DNA of 15,076 bases. It comes from JAIRMO01 sp046533115. Lineage in GTDB: Bacteria; Spirochaetota; Spirochaetia; Treponematales; Breznakiellaceae. The notes under the pieces are model-generated. The model saw nothing but the letters and a program-made list of their open reading frames with translations. It was not told the DNA's origin and searched no databases. The position numbers were made by a program, and so were the translations under genes. This document shows, one piece after another, positions 7,197-13,803 of this stretch; within the stretch, counting starts at the first letter, position 1, and the number at the start of each line of letters is the position of its first letter. The stretch covers positions 1 through 15,076 of the forward strand of contig NZ_JAJQRC010000057.1 in assembly GCF_046533115.1 (NCBI RefSeq), given 5' to 3'.

Positions 7197-7458
7197 CAGG
7201 ACGCAAGGGGCCACAGTAAGACATCGAAAAAGCAACCGAAAAGAGGGGGTTGAGCCATTTTGAAATGTCTCATCACGACGGGCAGCCGTTAGGACCCGCG
7301 CAGAAATAACATGACCGATTGGTCATGTTATTTCCGCGCGGGTCCTTATGGAGCTATCGGAATCAGTACCATCAAAAAACACCGCTGATATGGAGGAATG
7401 GGACCTTTACCAGAACCATCAGCTGATTCAGATGAGAGTAAAAATTTTGTTTTGATAA
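7197..7458. other. Intergenic region between divergent genes
   Basis: About 350 bases separate the aldolase start from the DUF4105 gene. Apart from the two flanking promoters and the large hairpin at 7291-7346 I see no gene with support. A 35-codon frame (7348-7455, beginning MELSESVPSK) starts just after the hairpin but lacks a ribosome site and any recognisable similarity. The unexplained remainder could be scar sequence from a lost mobile element or gene. Confidence 0.4.
7291..7346. repeat. Large hairpin, 26-bp arms
   Basis: Bases 7291-7316 and 7321-7346 are inverted copies that match at 25 of 26 positions around a 4-base GATT loop. The single mismatch is at 7302. The inner part reads ATGACCGATTGGTCAT. 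It lies between two divergent genes, so it ends neither transcript, and no U-tract follows on either strand. It may be a mobile palindromic unit (MITE/REP-like), a cruciform site or an oversized operator. Confidence 0.85.
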
Positions 7459-7487
7459 TTCACTAAAACCCATTATTCGTCTATAAT
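7459..7487 (+). promoter_or_regulatory. Promoter of the DUF4105 gene
   Basis: TTCACT (7459-7464) and a perfect TATAAT (7482-7487) are 17 bases apart. The expected transcription start falls at about 7493-7495, essentially on the ATG at 7494, so the message may be leaderless. No Shine-Dalgarno sequence precedes that ATG. Confidence 0.5.
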
Positions 7488-7493
7488 GATTCA

Positions 7494-8813
7494 ATGCGAA
7501 AGAACCATGCCCTGTCAAAAAAATTTACCGGGAAGAGAAGCTTGTCCCCATACATCTTTTGTATATCCTTGTTTTTTATCCTTTGTCCGATATACCTTGC
7601 CGCGCAGGAAAAGATACCGGGTGAGTATTTAACCGTTAGGATTGTTGAAATAGGACCGGGGGACGAGTTTTTTTCGTGGTGGGGGCACTTGGCAGTTATG
7701 GTGGACAATGAGCTTACCGGTGAATCCCTCTGTTATGATTTCGGCGTTTTTTCCTTTGATGATCCTCATTTGGTCCGTAATTTTCTTAAAGGAGATCTGA
7801 ATTACAAAGTAATGGTCAGTACCGCCCAGGATGAACTTGAATGGTATATAAAAAACAACCGTGACATAACCGTTTATACCTTAAATCTGGACAGCCGGCA
7901 AAAAGAACAAATTATTTATGCGTTAAACTGGAATGTTTTGCCGGAAAACCGGAACTATGTTTACAAGCTGTTTACCGATAACTGTGTGACACGGGTAATA
8001 TACATCATTGACAAGGTACTTGAAGGGAAATTTACAGAAAAATATAAAAATGAAAACGGGCGATTTACGCTACGGGAACATGCGGAACGGCATCTCTACC
8101 GTTCTGCTGTTATGTATGTGATATTAAACTTTATCATGGGCGGGGAAATTGATAAACCCGTATCAAGGTTTGAAGAAATGTTCCTGCCCTCCGAATTTAC
8201 CGCAGCCATTGTTGATTTTACTTATACCGATGCAAAGAAAAACAGACAGCTCCTGGTAAGCAGTATCGAAAAAATAAATACCGCCGTTGGAAGGCCGGTG
8301 GTTCTATCAAAGCCGCCGCGCGGCGAATTATACGCATTTTTTGCCGGGATGACCGGAGCCGTTGTGCTTATACTGTTAGTCATGTTTGAAAAAAAGCATA
8401 GAAGTGTTCTTATTATTTCTGGTATTGTCAAAAGCCTTATAACGTTATATTGGGCATTGGCGGGAACAGTTCTTTTTTACGCGATGTTTTTTTCTCATCA
8501 TACATACACCTATAACAATCTAAACATCATCTATGCCAATCCGCTTCTTTTTTTCGGCGTGCCCTTGGGGATTTTGTCTGCATTTAAAAAGCAGGAACAC
8601 AAACGGATCTTTTATTCCCGGGTCTTAAAAGGGCTATGGACATATATTTTATTTGGATGTGTTTTTACTATCATTTTAAGAATAAGCGGTGTTAATCGTT
8701 CAGATAACACGCTTAACTTGTTTCTTATTATCCCATCCGCCGCTGTATTGAGTTTTTTGGAAGACCTGGCGGTTATGGTACAAAAGAAACTTCGCTTAAA
8801 ACAACAGCCTTAG
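7494..8813 (+). CDS. DUF4105 / Lnb-type N-terminal periplasmic domain membrane protein
   Basis: This 439-residue protein starts with a basic tail and a hydrophobic segment (about 19-36) ending in YLAAQ, a plausible signal peptide. The extracytoplasmic domain (about 40-270) has the DUF4105 hallmarks: FFSWWGHLAVMV (His65), the YDFGVFSFDD block (81-90) and TDNCVTR (Cys164), the His and Cys being the likely active-site pair. After it come about five membrane segments, near 280-297, 305-330, 345-362, 378-397 and 406-425. The Bacteroides DUF4105 protein Lnb is, as I recall, a lipoprotein N-acyltransferase, so a role in lipoprotein maturation at the inner membrane is plausible but unproven here. The start is uncertain: the ATG at 7494 has no ribosome site; a TTG at codon 17 preceded by GGGAAGAG would still keep the signal peptide. 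The gene is AT-richer than its neighbours and ends two bases before a convergent gene. Confidence 0.8.
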   Translation: MRKNHALSKKFTGKRSLSPYIFCISLFFILCPIYLAAQEKIPGEYLTVRIVEIGPGDEFFSWWGHLAVMVDNELTGESLCYDFGVFSFDDPHLVRNFLKGDLNYKVMVSTAQDELEWYIKNNRDITVYTLNLDSRQKEQIIYALNWNVLPENRNYVYKLFTDNCVTRVIYIIDKVLEGKFTEKYKNENGRFTLREHAERHLYRSAVMYVILNFIMGGEIDKPVSRFEEMFLPSEFTAAIVDFTYTDAKKNRQLLVSSIEKINTAVGRPVVLSKPPRGELYAFFAGMTGAVVLILLVMFEKKHRSVLIISGIVKSLITLYWALAGTVLFYAMFFSHHTYTYNNLNIIYANPLLFFGVPLGILSAFKKQEHKRIFYSRVLKGLWTYILFGCVFTIILRISGVNRSDNTLNLFLIIPSAAVLSFLEDLAVMVQKKLRLKQQP

Positions 8814-8815
8814 AT

Positions 8816-9781
8816 TCAAACATTCACTACATTTATTGGATTTCCCTGTATGAATGCGGCGAGGTTTTTAACGGCTATATCCATGAGCCGGGCCCGGCTT
8901 TCACGCGGCGCCCATGAAATATGCGGGGTAATGATACAGTTCTTTGCCGTAAGCAGCGGATTATCCCCTTTTATGGGCTCGGTGGACACCACGTCTAAAC
9001 CCGCCGCATATATTTTGCCGCTGTTCAACGCATCGGCCAGATCCTGCTCAACAACCAAAGGTCCGCGGGAGTTATTCAAAAGGATAACGCCGTCCTTCAT
9101 CTTTTCAATAGTGGTTTTATTGATGAGCCCCTGGGTTTCCGGAAAAAGGGGACAGTGCAGGCTGATTACATCTGACTTGGCAAAAAGCTCATCCAGGGAA
9201 ACGTATGGCGCTATTTGTCTGCCTGAATCAGTGGGGGATTGATCGTAAGCCACTACCTTCATTCCCAATGCCTTGGCAATAGTTCCGGTAGCCTGACCGA
9301 TCCTGCCAAAGCCGATAATCCCCATAGTTTTACCGTTCAGCTCTATCAGGGGATAATCCCAAAAACAAAAATCGCTGCTATGTTCCCATCTCCCCTCGTG
9401 TACTGCCCTATGGTGGTGCCCGATATGATGGCAAATTTCCAAAAGCAGGGCAATGGCAAATTGCGCGACAGCGGCCGTGCCGTAGGTTGGTATATTACAT
9501 ACCGGGATCCCCCTGTTTTTTGCCGCCTGGGTATCAATAATATTATACCCGGTTGCCAACATCCCAATATAACGGATGTTATTGCAATGCATCATAACAT
9601 CTGCATTAATGGGTGTTTTATTGGTAATAACCGCCTCAGCATCTCCAATACGACTGATTATTTCCTGATTGTCGGTAAGCGAAGTACGATCATAAACCGT
9701 AAGCTCCCCTAATTTTTCAAACCCTTCCCAGCTTAAATCCCCGGGATTTTCGGTATACCCATCTAAAATCACTATTTTCAT
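8816..9781 (-). CDS. D-2-hydroxyacid dehydrogenase, glycerate/hydroxypyruvate reductase-like
   Basis: This 321-residue NAD-dependent oxidoreductase interconverts 2-oxo acids and D-2-hydroxy acids. The nucleotide-binding motif GFGRIG is at 157-162, with Asp180 at the end of the second strand suggesting NAD(H) preference. The catalytic triad is Arg239 (NNSRG), Glu268 (STEP) and His287 (TPHISWAP). The HISWAPRESRARL stretch is typical of the glycerate dehydrogenase / hydroxypyruvate reductase branch. It is the last gene of the AtuA-DUF4387-transporter-RraA operon, 13 bases after the RraA-like gene, with a modest AAAAGGG ribosome site. Context suggests it reduces, or is fed by, a 2-oxo acid released by the RraA-like aldolase; true glycerate dehydrogenase is the alternative. 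Confidence 0.88.
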   Translation of the reverse strand: MKIVILDGYTENPGDLSWEGFEKLGELTVYDRTSLTDNQEIISRIGDAEAVITNKTPINADVMMHCNNIRYIGMLATGYNIIDTQAAKNRGIPVCNIPTYGTAAVAQFAIALLLEICHHIGHHHRAVHEGRWEHSSDFCFWDYPLIELNGKTMGIIGFGRIGQATGTIAKALGMKVVAYDQSPTDSGRQIAPYVSLDELFAKSDVISLHCPLFPETQGLINKTTIEKMKDGVILLNNSRGPLVVEQDLADALNSGKIYAAGLDVVSTEPIKGDNPLLTAKNCIITPHISWAPRESRARLMDIAVKNLAAFIQGNPINVVNV

Positions 9782-9794
9782 ATTTTAACCCTTT

Positions 9795-10514
9795 TCATAG
9801 TTCAACCTTTCCGCGTTGTTTTGCCATTTCACTACGCCAGGTTCGCAGTTGATCCACTGTCGGCTTCTCACCTTTTTTGATTGCCTCGCGGCAGGGTTTA
9901 AGAACCGACAGTTCCGCATCGGATACACGGCGGCATACATCCGCCAACTTCAGGGCGGCTTCAATGGGGATGACCACCGCGCCATGACAATCGGCATGAA
10001 TTAAGTCGCCGGGATTTACGGTCATTCCACAGATATAAACCGGACATTTCCGGTCAACCAGATGGGATTCCGCGCGGGCAACCATAATATCCGTTGAAAA
10101 GAATTGAAAGCCAAGCTGCCCGACCTCATTGAGATCCCGCACCCCGCCTTGGGTGAGGGTTCCGACCGCGCCCAGGGCCTTGAACGTCGTCGCCTGTACT
10201 TCACCCCAAAAGGAACCGATGGGATGCTCATCAATATCCTGCACCACCGCAACTACCGGGTTTTCAGTCTCCAGAACATCCTGAAAATAGGCAAACATCA
10301 GCTCTTTTTGCGCATCCGTCGGCGGAACAAGGCCGGACACTTTTGCGGTTGCCGCATATCCGACCATGGGCTTATCCGCGGGTGTCCTCAGCAGCAATCC
10401 GGGATAAGAAAATCCTATACTATTCGACCGCAGTTTAAAGCACTCCAGCGCGTTCCATACGGTCGGCGTATCAAATTCCTGAAGTTCCGCAACTTGTTCT
10501 CTGTTGAGCAGCAT
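9795..10514 (-). CDS. RraA-family protein, probable 4-hydroxy-2-oxo acid (HMG/CHA-type) aldolase
   Basis: This is a 239-residue protein of the RraA / dimethylmenaquinone-methyltransferase-like fold. The aldolase members cleave 4-hydroxy-4-methyl-2-oxoglutarate or 4-carboxy-4-hydroxy-2-oxoadipate to pyruvate plus a second 2-oxo acid with a divalent metal. Visible landmarks are FWGEVQ (102-107), GAVGTLTQGGVRDLNE (115-130) with the Arg126-Asp127 pair and Glu130, and GDLIHADCHGAVVIP (169-183). RraA proper, the RNase E regulator, is only about 160 residues and would not fit a catabolic operon. The frame is open to 10595, but I choose 10514 because AAAGGAGG at 10530-10523 sits eight bases before this ATG and because the longer version would overlap the transporter gene. 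Spacing to that gene is 23 bases. Confidence 0.82.
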   Translation of the reverse strand: MLLNREQVAELQEFDTPTVWNALECFKLRSNSIGFSYPGLLLRTPADKPMVGYAATAKVSGLVPPTDAQKELMFAYFQDVLETENPVVAVVQDIDEHPIGSFWGEVQATTFKALGAVGTLTQGGVRDLNEVGQLGFQFFSTDIMVARAESHLVDRKCPVYICGMTVNPGDLIHADCHGAVVIPIEAALKLADVCRRVSDAELSVLKPCREAIKKGEKPTVDQLRTWRSEMAKQRGKVEL

Positions 10515-10537
10515 ATCCAAGTCCTCCTTTTCACCGG

Positions 10538-11839
10538 CTATTTTACTATAATTGCCGTGAGGATCACCATAGTGGTTCCCAGTAAAAGGCTCCATTTAAA
10601 TATCACCTTGAAAGCGTCCCGGTAATTGAGGCCCATCAACCCAAGGCCAAGATAGGTCGAAGCAGTGGTCAGGCAGAGCCCGCCTCCCAAACAGCGTCCC
10701 ACGACGAACATGGATGCCACCGTGTCCGGCGAAACGTTGTATTGGGCGCCGATATTCACCATCACCGGCATAACGCCGTAAATCATCGCGTCGGCGTTGA
10801 GCAGCCAACTGAGGGGCGTAACCAACAGTCCCACGATGATATGGATAACGCTGTTTAACTGCGAAGGAATTACAGAAACAATGGCGTTTGCGAGCGCGTC
10901 AAACATACCGGTTCCGTCCATGATCCCCAGCAGCGCCCCGGCTCCCACAACGGTATACACGTTTACGAGAAGATTGCCCGCATAAGACTTAATCCGGGCA
11001 TTTTGTTCCTTGGCGGTACGGTAGTTAAGGGGAAGCACGATGGCGCAGCCTATGAGAAAGCCGATGTAGGAAGGCACGCCAATAAACAGGGAAGCGATGA
11101 GGATTACCGTTATAATCAGATTAATCCAAAAAAGCTTGGGACGCTGCAGGGCCTTTGTTTCTTCGGAGACGGCGATTTGTCCCACTAATTGGACATCCCC
11201 GGCGGGGATGAAGAGTCCGCGTTTTTGTTCCGCCCGGGAAGCAAAATACAGGATGACGAAACTTGAAATGAGGCTGATGACCTGCACCGGAGCAAGCTTG
11301 CGATACAGGATCATCACATCCTCCAGGCCGAGAACGGTCGCCGCCCGGGCCGCAGGTCCGGCCCAGGGAAGGATGTTCATGGTGGTAACTACGGTACAAA
11401 AAATGAGCGCCATCAAGGTCCGGCTTATTTTCAATTTGTCGAACACAATCAGCATGGGGGGAACCGTTACCATAAGGGTGGTTATTCCCTGACCGTCCAA
11501 ATGGGTAACTACCGCAATCAACGCCGTTACCGCGACCACGCTAAACACGCTTTTGCCGATGAGCCTGCTTCGCAGCAACCGGTTGATAATGGGTTCAAAA
11601 AGTCCCGCGTCGGACATGACCCCAAAGTAGATAGTAGCGAAGATTAACAGCGCCGCGATTACCAATACATCACTGATGCCCTCATGGACAAATCCAAGCG
11701 TATTGGAAAAACCGGTTCCGATAACGAGGGCCACCGCAATCGGAAGCAGCGCCATGATATTCCCCGGCAGGAAATTACTTTTCAAGATCAGGATCAATAA
11801 AACCGCCAATAAAAAAACAGTCGCCAAAACCAGCATCAT
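10538..11839 (-). CDS. CitMHS-family citrate/metal transporter
   Basis: This 433-residue inner-membrane carrier has about 11-12 hydrophobic segments. It resembles the CitMHS family of Mg- or Ca-citrate:proton symporters: FGVMSDAGLFEPI (72-84), THLDGQGITTLMV (112-124), and TTMNILPWAGPAARAATVL (152-170), which matches the conserved asparagine-proline-tryptophan-glycine motif region. The substrate is thus probably a tricarboxylate or a metal complex of one. The ATG at 11839 follows GAGGGGG closely; a second ATG at the next codon is equally possible. An upstream start at 11881 would add 14 charged residues encoded by a repeat unit and is less likely. Placed between the DUF4387 and RraA-like genes, it probably imports the substrate of the operon. 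Confidence 0.85.
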   Translation of the reverse strand: MMLVLATVFLLAVLLILILKSNFLPGNIMALLPIAVALVIGTGFSNTLGFVHEGISDVLVIAALLIFATIYFGVMSDAGLFEPIINRLLRSRLIGKSVFSVVAVTALIAVVTHLDGQGITTLMVTVPPMLIVFDKLKISRTLMALIFCTVVTTMNILPWAGPAARAATVLGLEDVMILYRKLAPVQVISLISSFVILYFASRAEQKRGLFIPAGDVQLVGQIAVSEETKALQRPKLFWINLIITVILIASLFIGVPSYIGFLIGCAIVLPLNYRTAKEQNARIKSYAGNLLVNVYTVVGAGALLGIMDGTGMFDALANAIVSVIPSQLNSVIHIIVGLLVTPLSWLLNADAMIYGVMPVMVNIGAQYNVSPDTVASMFVVGRCLGGGLCLTTASTYLGLGLMGLNYRDAFKVIFKWSLLLGTTMVILTAIIVK

Positions 11840-11853
11840 CTTACCCCCTCTTT

Positions 11854-11920
11854 TTAAGCGACTTTTGCCGCTATGATCCAATCGGAAGTGTTACGTGAAA
11901 CGTAACGCCTACTCCTTTAT
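11854..11920 (-). repeat. Tandem element copy A (67 bp) with two stem-loops
   Basis: This is the first of two adjacent copies that differ at roughly ten positions including one 1-base indel (about 85% identical). It contains GTTACGT-GAA-ACGTAAC (11890-11906), a perfect 7-bp stem, and AGCGAC-TTTT-GCCGCT (11857-11872), a 6-bp stem whose one irregular pair is G-U if the minus strand is the RNA. The conserved core between them is TATGATCCAATCGGAA. It lies just upstream of the transporter gene, inside the operon. Confidence 0.85.
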
Positions 11921-11988
11921 TTAAGCGGCACCTTGCCGCTATGATCCAATCGGAAATGTTACGCGAAGCGTAACACCTGTTCCTTTCC
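11921..11988 (-). repeat. Tandem element copy B (68 bp) with two stem-loops
   Basis: This second copy abuts copy A directly. Its stems are GTTACGC-GAA-GCGTAAC (11958-11974) and AGCGGCA-CCT-TGCCGCT (11924-11940). Compared with copy A, the innermost pair of the first stem has changed on both sides (T/A at 11896/11900 to C/G at 11964/11968), keeping the pairing. No U-tract follows either stem, so these are not typical terminators. It lies 11 bases past the end of the DUF4387 gene. Confidence 0.85.
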
Positions 11989-11999
11989 CTAAACAACAC

Positions 12000-12305
12000 C
12001 TATATTTCTGTCTCGGCCAGGCGGATATACTGTTGCCCCGCGTGCATATCATTTTCATATTTGTGTCCCGAAGGAAGCGCCCGGGGAAATGAAAACTTGA
12101 TAACCCGGATATTGTCGACATAAAACACTTTGGTTTTTTCACCGTCAACGCCGTAGAGTTGAGCCACCCGCTCTTTGGTGACGTTTGGAGAATTCTTGAT
12201 GGTATTGTACGAAACATCGTTATCACAGAATATTTCCAGCGTAACCCAAAACGGACCGGCATTTTTCGAGCGCACATACTGCGCCAATTCCTGAACCATC
12301 GCCAT
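12000..12305 (-). CDS. DUF4387 domain protein
   Basis: This is a 101-residue soluble protein consisting of a single DUF4387 domain: LAQYVRSKNAGPFWVTLEIF near the N-terminus, the RVAQLYGV helix in the middle, KFSFPRALPSGH, and a terminal AGQQYIRLAETEI. DUF4387 proteins are usually encoded next to, or fused to, AtuA-like (DUF1446) proteins, as here, and the pair probably forms one enzyme; the reaction is not known to me. I take the ATG at 12305, with AAGGGG (12319-12314) eight bases ahead. A GTG at 12314 in the same frame would sit on that ribosome site. The gap to the AtuA-like gene is only 15 bases. Confidence 0.85.
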   Translation of the reverse strand: MAMVQELAQYVRSKNAGPFWVTLEIFCDNDVSYNTIKNSPNVTKERVAQLYGVDGEKTKVFYVDNIRVIKFSFPRALPSGHKYENDMHAGQQYIRLAETEI

Positions 12306-12320
12306 ATCATTCACCCCTTG

Positions 12321-13682
12321 CTATTTAATATCCACATAATCAATGCGGACGAGTTCCAGCGGATCCTGCACGTCAACCACATGATGCAGCTTAAATTCAT
12401 AGGTTGCCCCCCGGGGCGTGTCGACCGGAGAAAACGGAAACGCAAAGCTTGGCATTTGCTCGCTGAAATCCGCCGGAAAGTGGAGCAGATAGGGATTGAA
12501 AACTTTGGCTATCTGGGTCGCCAGTTCCTGGGTCTTGGCGGTAACGGTAAGCAGCATCCCAATCTCCCTCGGCGGCGGGGTTCCCTCGGGGACCGGTCCG
12601 GAAATCACCGCATTATATCCGTAGGCCTTAAAATTGAATGAGTAGTCTTCGTGGGGGATGCCCAGCTTCTGAATGTAGCGGTCCACATATTCGCTGATAT
12701 TCTTGATCCATTTTTCCGGATCAGCGAGTACTTTCCGGTTCGCCATACCGACCAGGCTTATATTCTGGTATCCGGTCAAGGCCGCGCCTTCCAGCTTCAT
12801 CGTATATTGATCGGCATGTTCAAATTCCGATCCCGTTACATAGACCGTGTACTCATCGACCTGCGTGTAAACCGCGTTCTTGGTCAGCATCGTTCCCGAG
12901 GGCTCTTTCAGGTAGAAGGGATCGGCGTTTTCATAAAGCAGATGCGCGGAAACCGTATAGGGGGTGCAATGGGCGTCAGGCATCAGCGGCTTTACATAAA
13001 ACCCCGTTTCATCGACCGTTAAGAAGACCCCCATGCCGTCGGACTTGTCGGCGCATTGGGCGCCGCACTCCACGGTTTTGGCTCCATGCCATGCGGCGGC
13101 TACGCTGCACCCCCAATCAACCGGCAGCGCCGCGATAATCGCCGTGTCCGTAGCGCGTCCCGCCAGGACAACATCCGCGCCGTTTTTTACCGCCTCGATA
13201 AAGGGTTCCGCGCCGATTACCGCGACAATATTGCTGCATTCATCAAAGGTCTCTCTGGTGATTTCCGGCGCACCCTCCAGCGGATGAATTTTCCCCGCAT
13301 CCCATTTCTTTTTCAGAACTTCGGGCTTTTGCTGGGAATATACTTTGGCAATTTTACCGTGAAACCCCGCTTCCCGGAAAATTTCTTCAACTATGTCGCC
13401 GCACTCATCCACCATGTTATCGGTTCCACAGGTGCCGCAGCTGCCTACCAGCAGCGGAATACCGGCTTTCATCGCGCCTGATACCGCTATTTTCAAATCA
13501 TTTTTCACCGCGGCGCGGGAACATTTGCACATGCCCTTTGCCAAATATCCGGGTCCGGAGTCTGTCGAACCGGCATCAATGGCGATGGCATCCGGCTCCA
13601 TCGCCATGCCATGGTCAAACGCCTCCTGATTGATCCCGGCTCCAAGCCCGCCGATGGGCATAAGTATTTTACAGGTTTTCAT
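12321..13682 (-). CDS. AtuA-like (DUF1446) family protein
   Basis: This 453-residue cytosolic protein is related to the acyclic terpene utilisation AtuA family. Family landmarks are GGLGAGIN (11-18), DAGSTDSGPGYL (36-47), GSCGTCGTDNMVDE (80-93, with a Cys82-x-x-Cys85 pair) and AGRATDTAI (174-182); the C-terminal ~100 residues hold a TPRGATYEFKLHHVV stretch. The molecular reaction of the family is not established as far as I know; in Pseudomonas AtuA belongs to citronellol/geraniol catabolism. The company of a tricarboxylate transporter and an RraA-type aldolase argues against terpenes and for an organic acid. The start at 13682 is supported by AAGGAGGG at 13694-13687; the same frame is open to 13748, but that would cover the promoter. 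First gene of the operon, divergent from lysR. Confidence 0.85.
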   Translation of the reverse strand: MKTCKILMPIGGLGAGINQEAFDHGMAMEPDAIAIDAGSTDSGPGYLAKGMCKCSRAAVKNDLKIAVSGAMKAGIPLLVGSCGTCGTDNMVDECGDIVEEIFREAGFHGKIAKVYSQQKPEVLKKKWDAGKIHPLEGAPEITRETFDECSNIVAVIGAEPFIEAVKNGADVVLAGRATDTAIIAALPVDWGCSVAAAWHGAKTVECGAQCADKSDGMGVFLTVDETGFYVKPLMPDAHCTPYTVSAHLLYENADPFYLKEPSGTMLTKNAVYTQVDEYTVYVTGSEFEHADQYTMKLEGAALTGYQNISLVGMANRKVLADPEKWIKNISEYVDRYIQKLGIPHEDYSFNFKAYGYNAVISGPVPEGTPPPREIGMLLTVTAKTQELATQIAKVFNPYLLHFPADFSEQMPSFAFPFSPVDTPRGATYEFKLHHVVDVQDPLELVRIDYVDIK

Positions 13683-13719
13683 TAAACCCTCCTTCTTAAA
13701 TGGTAACATTGACTGTTTT

Positions 13720-13748
13720 ACGATATCCGGGTATATTGTATTTGTCAA
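13720..13748 (-). promoter_or_regulatory. Promoter of the AtuA-like operon
   Basis: On the minus strand a consensus TTGACA (13748-13743) is followed after 17 bases by TATCGT (13725-13720). Transcription would start near 13713, about 30 bases before the ATG at 13682. Confidence 0.6.
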
Positions 13749-13752
13749 ATAC
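13738..13752. promoter_or_regulatory. LysR-type operator (T-N11-A palindrome)
   Basis: GTATTTGTCAAATAC is a perfect 7-1-7 inverted repeat containing the T-N11-A pattern (T13739, A13751) typical of LysR-family sites. It overlaps the -35 box of the AtuA-like operon and lies about 50 bases upstream of the lysR start, well placed for control of both genes by the divergently encoded regulator. Overlap with the -35 suggests repression or autoregulation at this site; activation would usually use a site nearer -65. Confidence 0.6.
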
Positions 13753-13803
13753 TATTTTAATTATAATTATTATAGTTTTTTTATTATGATATGGAGGGCC
13801 TTT

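Noticed and set aside
7291..7346. Large hairpin as an intrinsic terminator
   Set aside because: It lies between two divergent promoters, so no known transcript ends there, and no U-tract follows on either strand.
7348..7455. 35-codon frame beginning MELSESVPSK after the large hairpin
   Set aside because: No Shine-Dalgarno, no recognisable homology, and length within chance expectation; mentioned only as part of the intergenic description.
10515..10595. N-terminal extension of the RraA-like protein to 10595
   Set aside because: It would overlap the 3' end of the transporter gene, and the ATG at 10514 has a near-perfect AAAGGAGG.
11873..11976. Matching 10-codon frames in both tandem units on the plus strand (MIQSEVLRET and MIQSEMLREA)
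   Set aside because: Neither has a ribosome site or promoter, and both are antisense to the operon. The shared frame is explained by duplication; the paired changes fit a stem better than a peptide.
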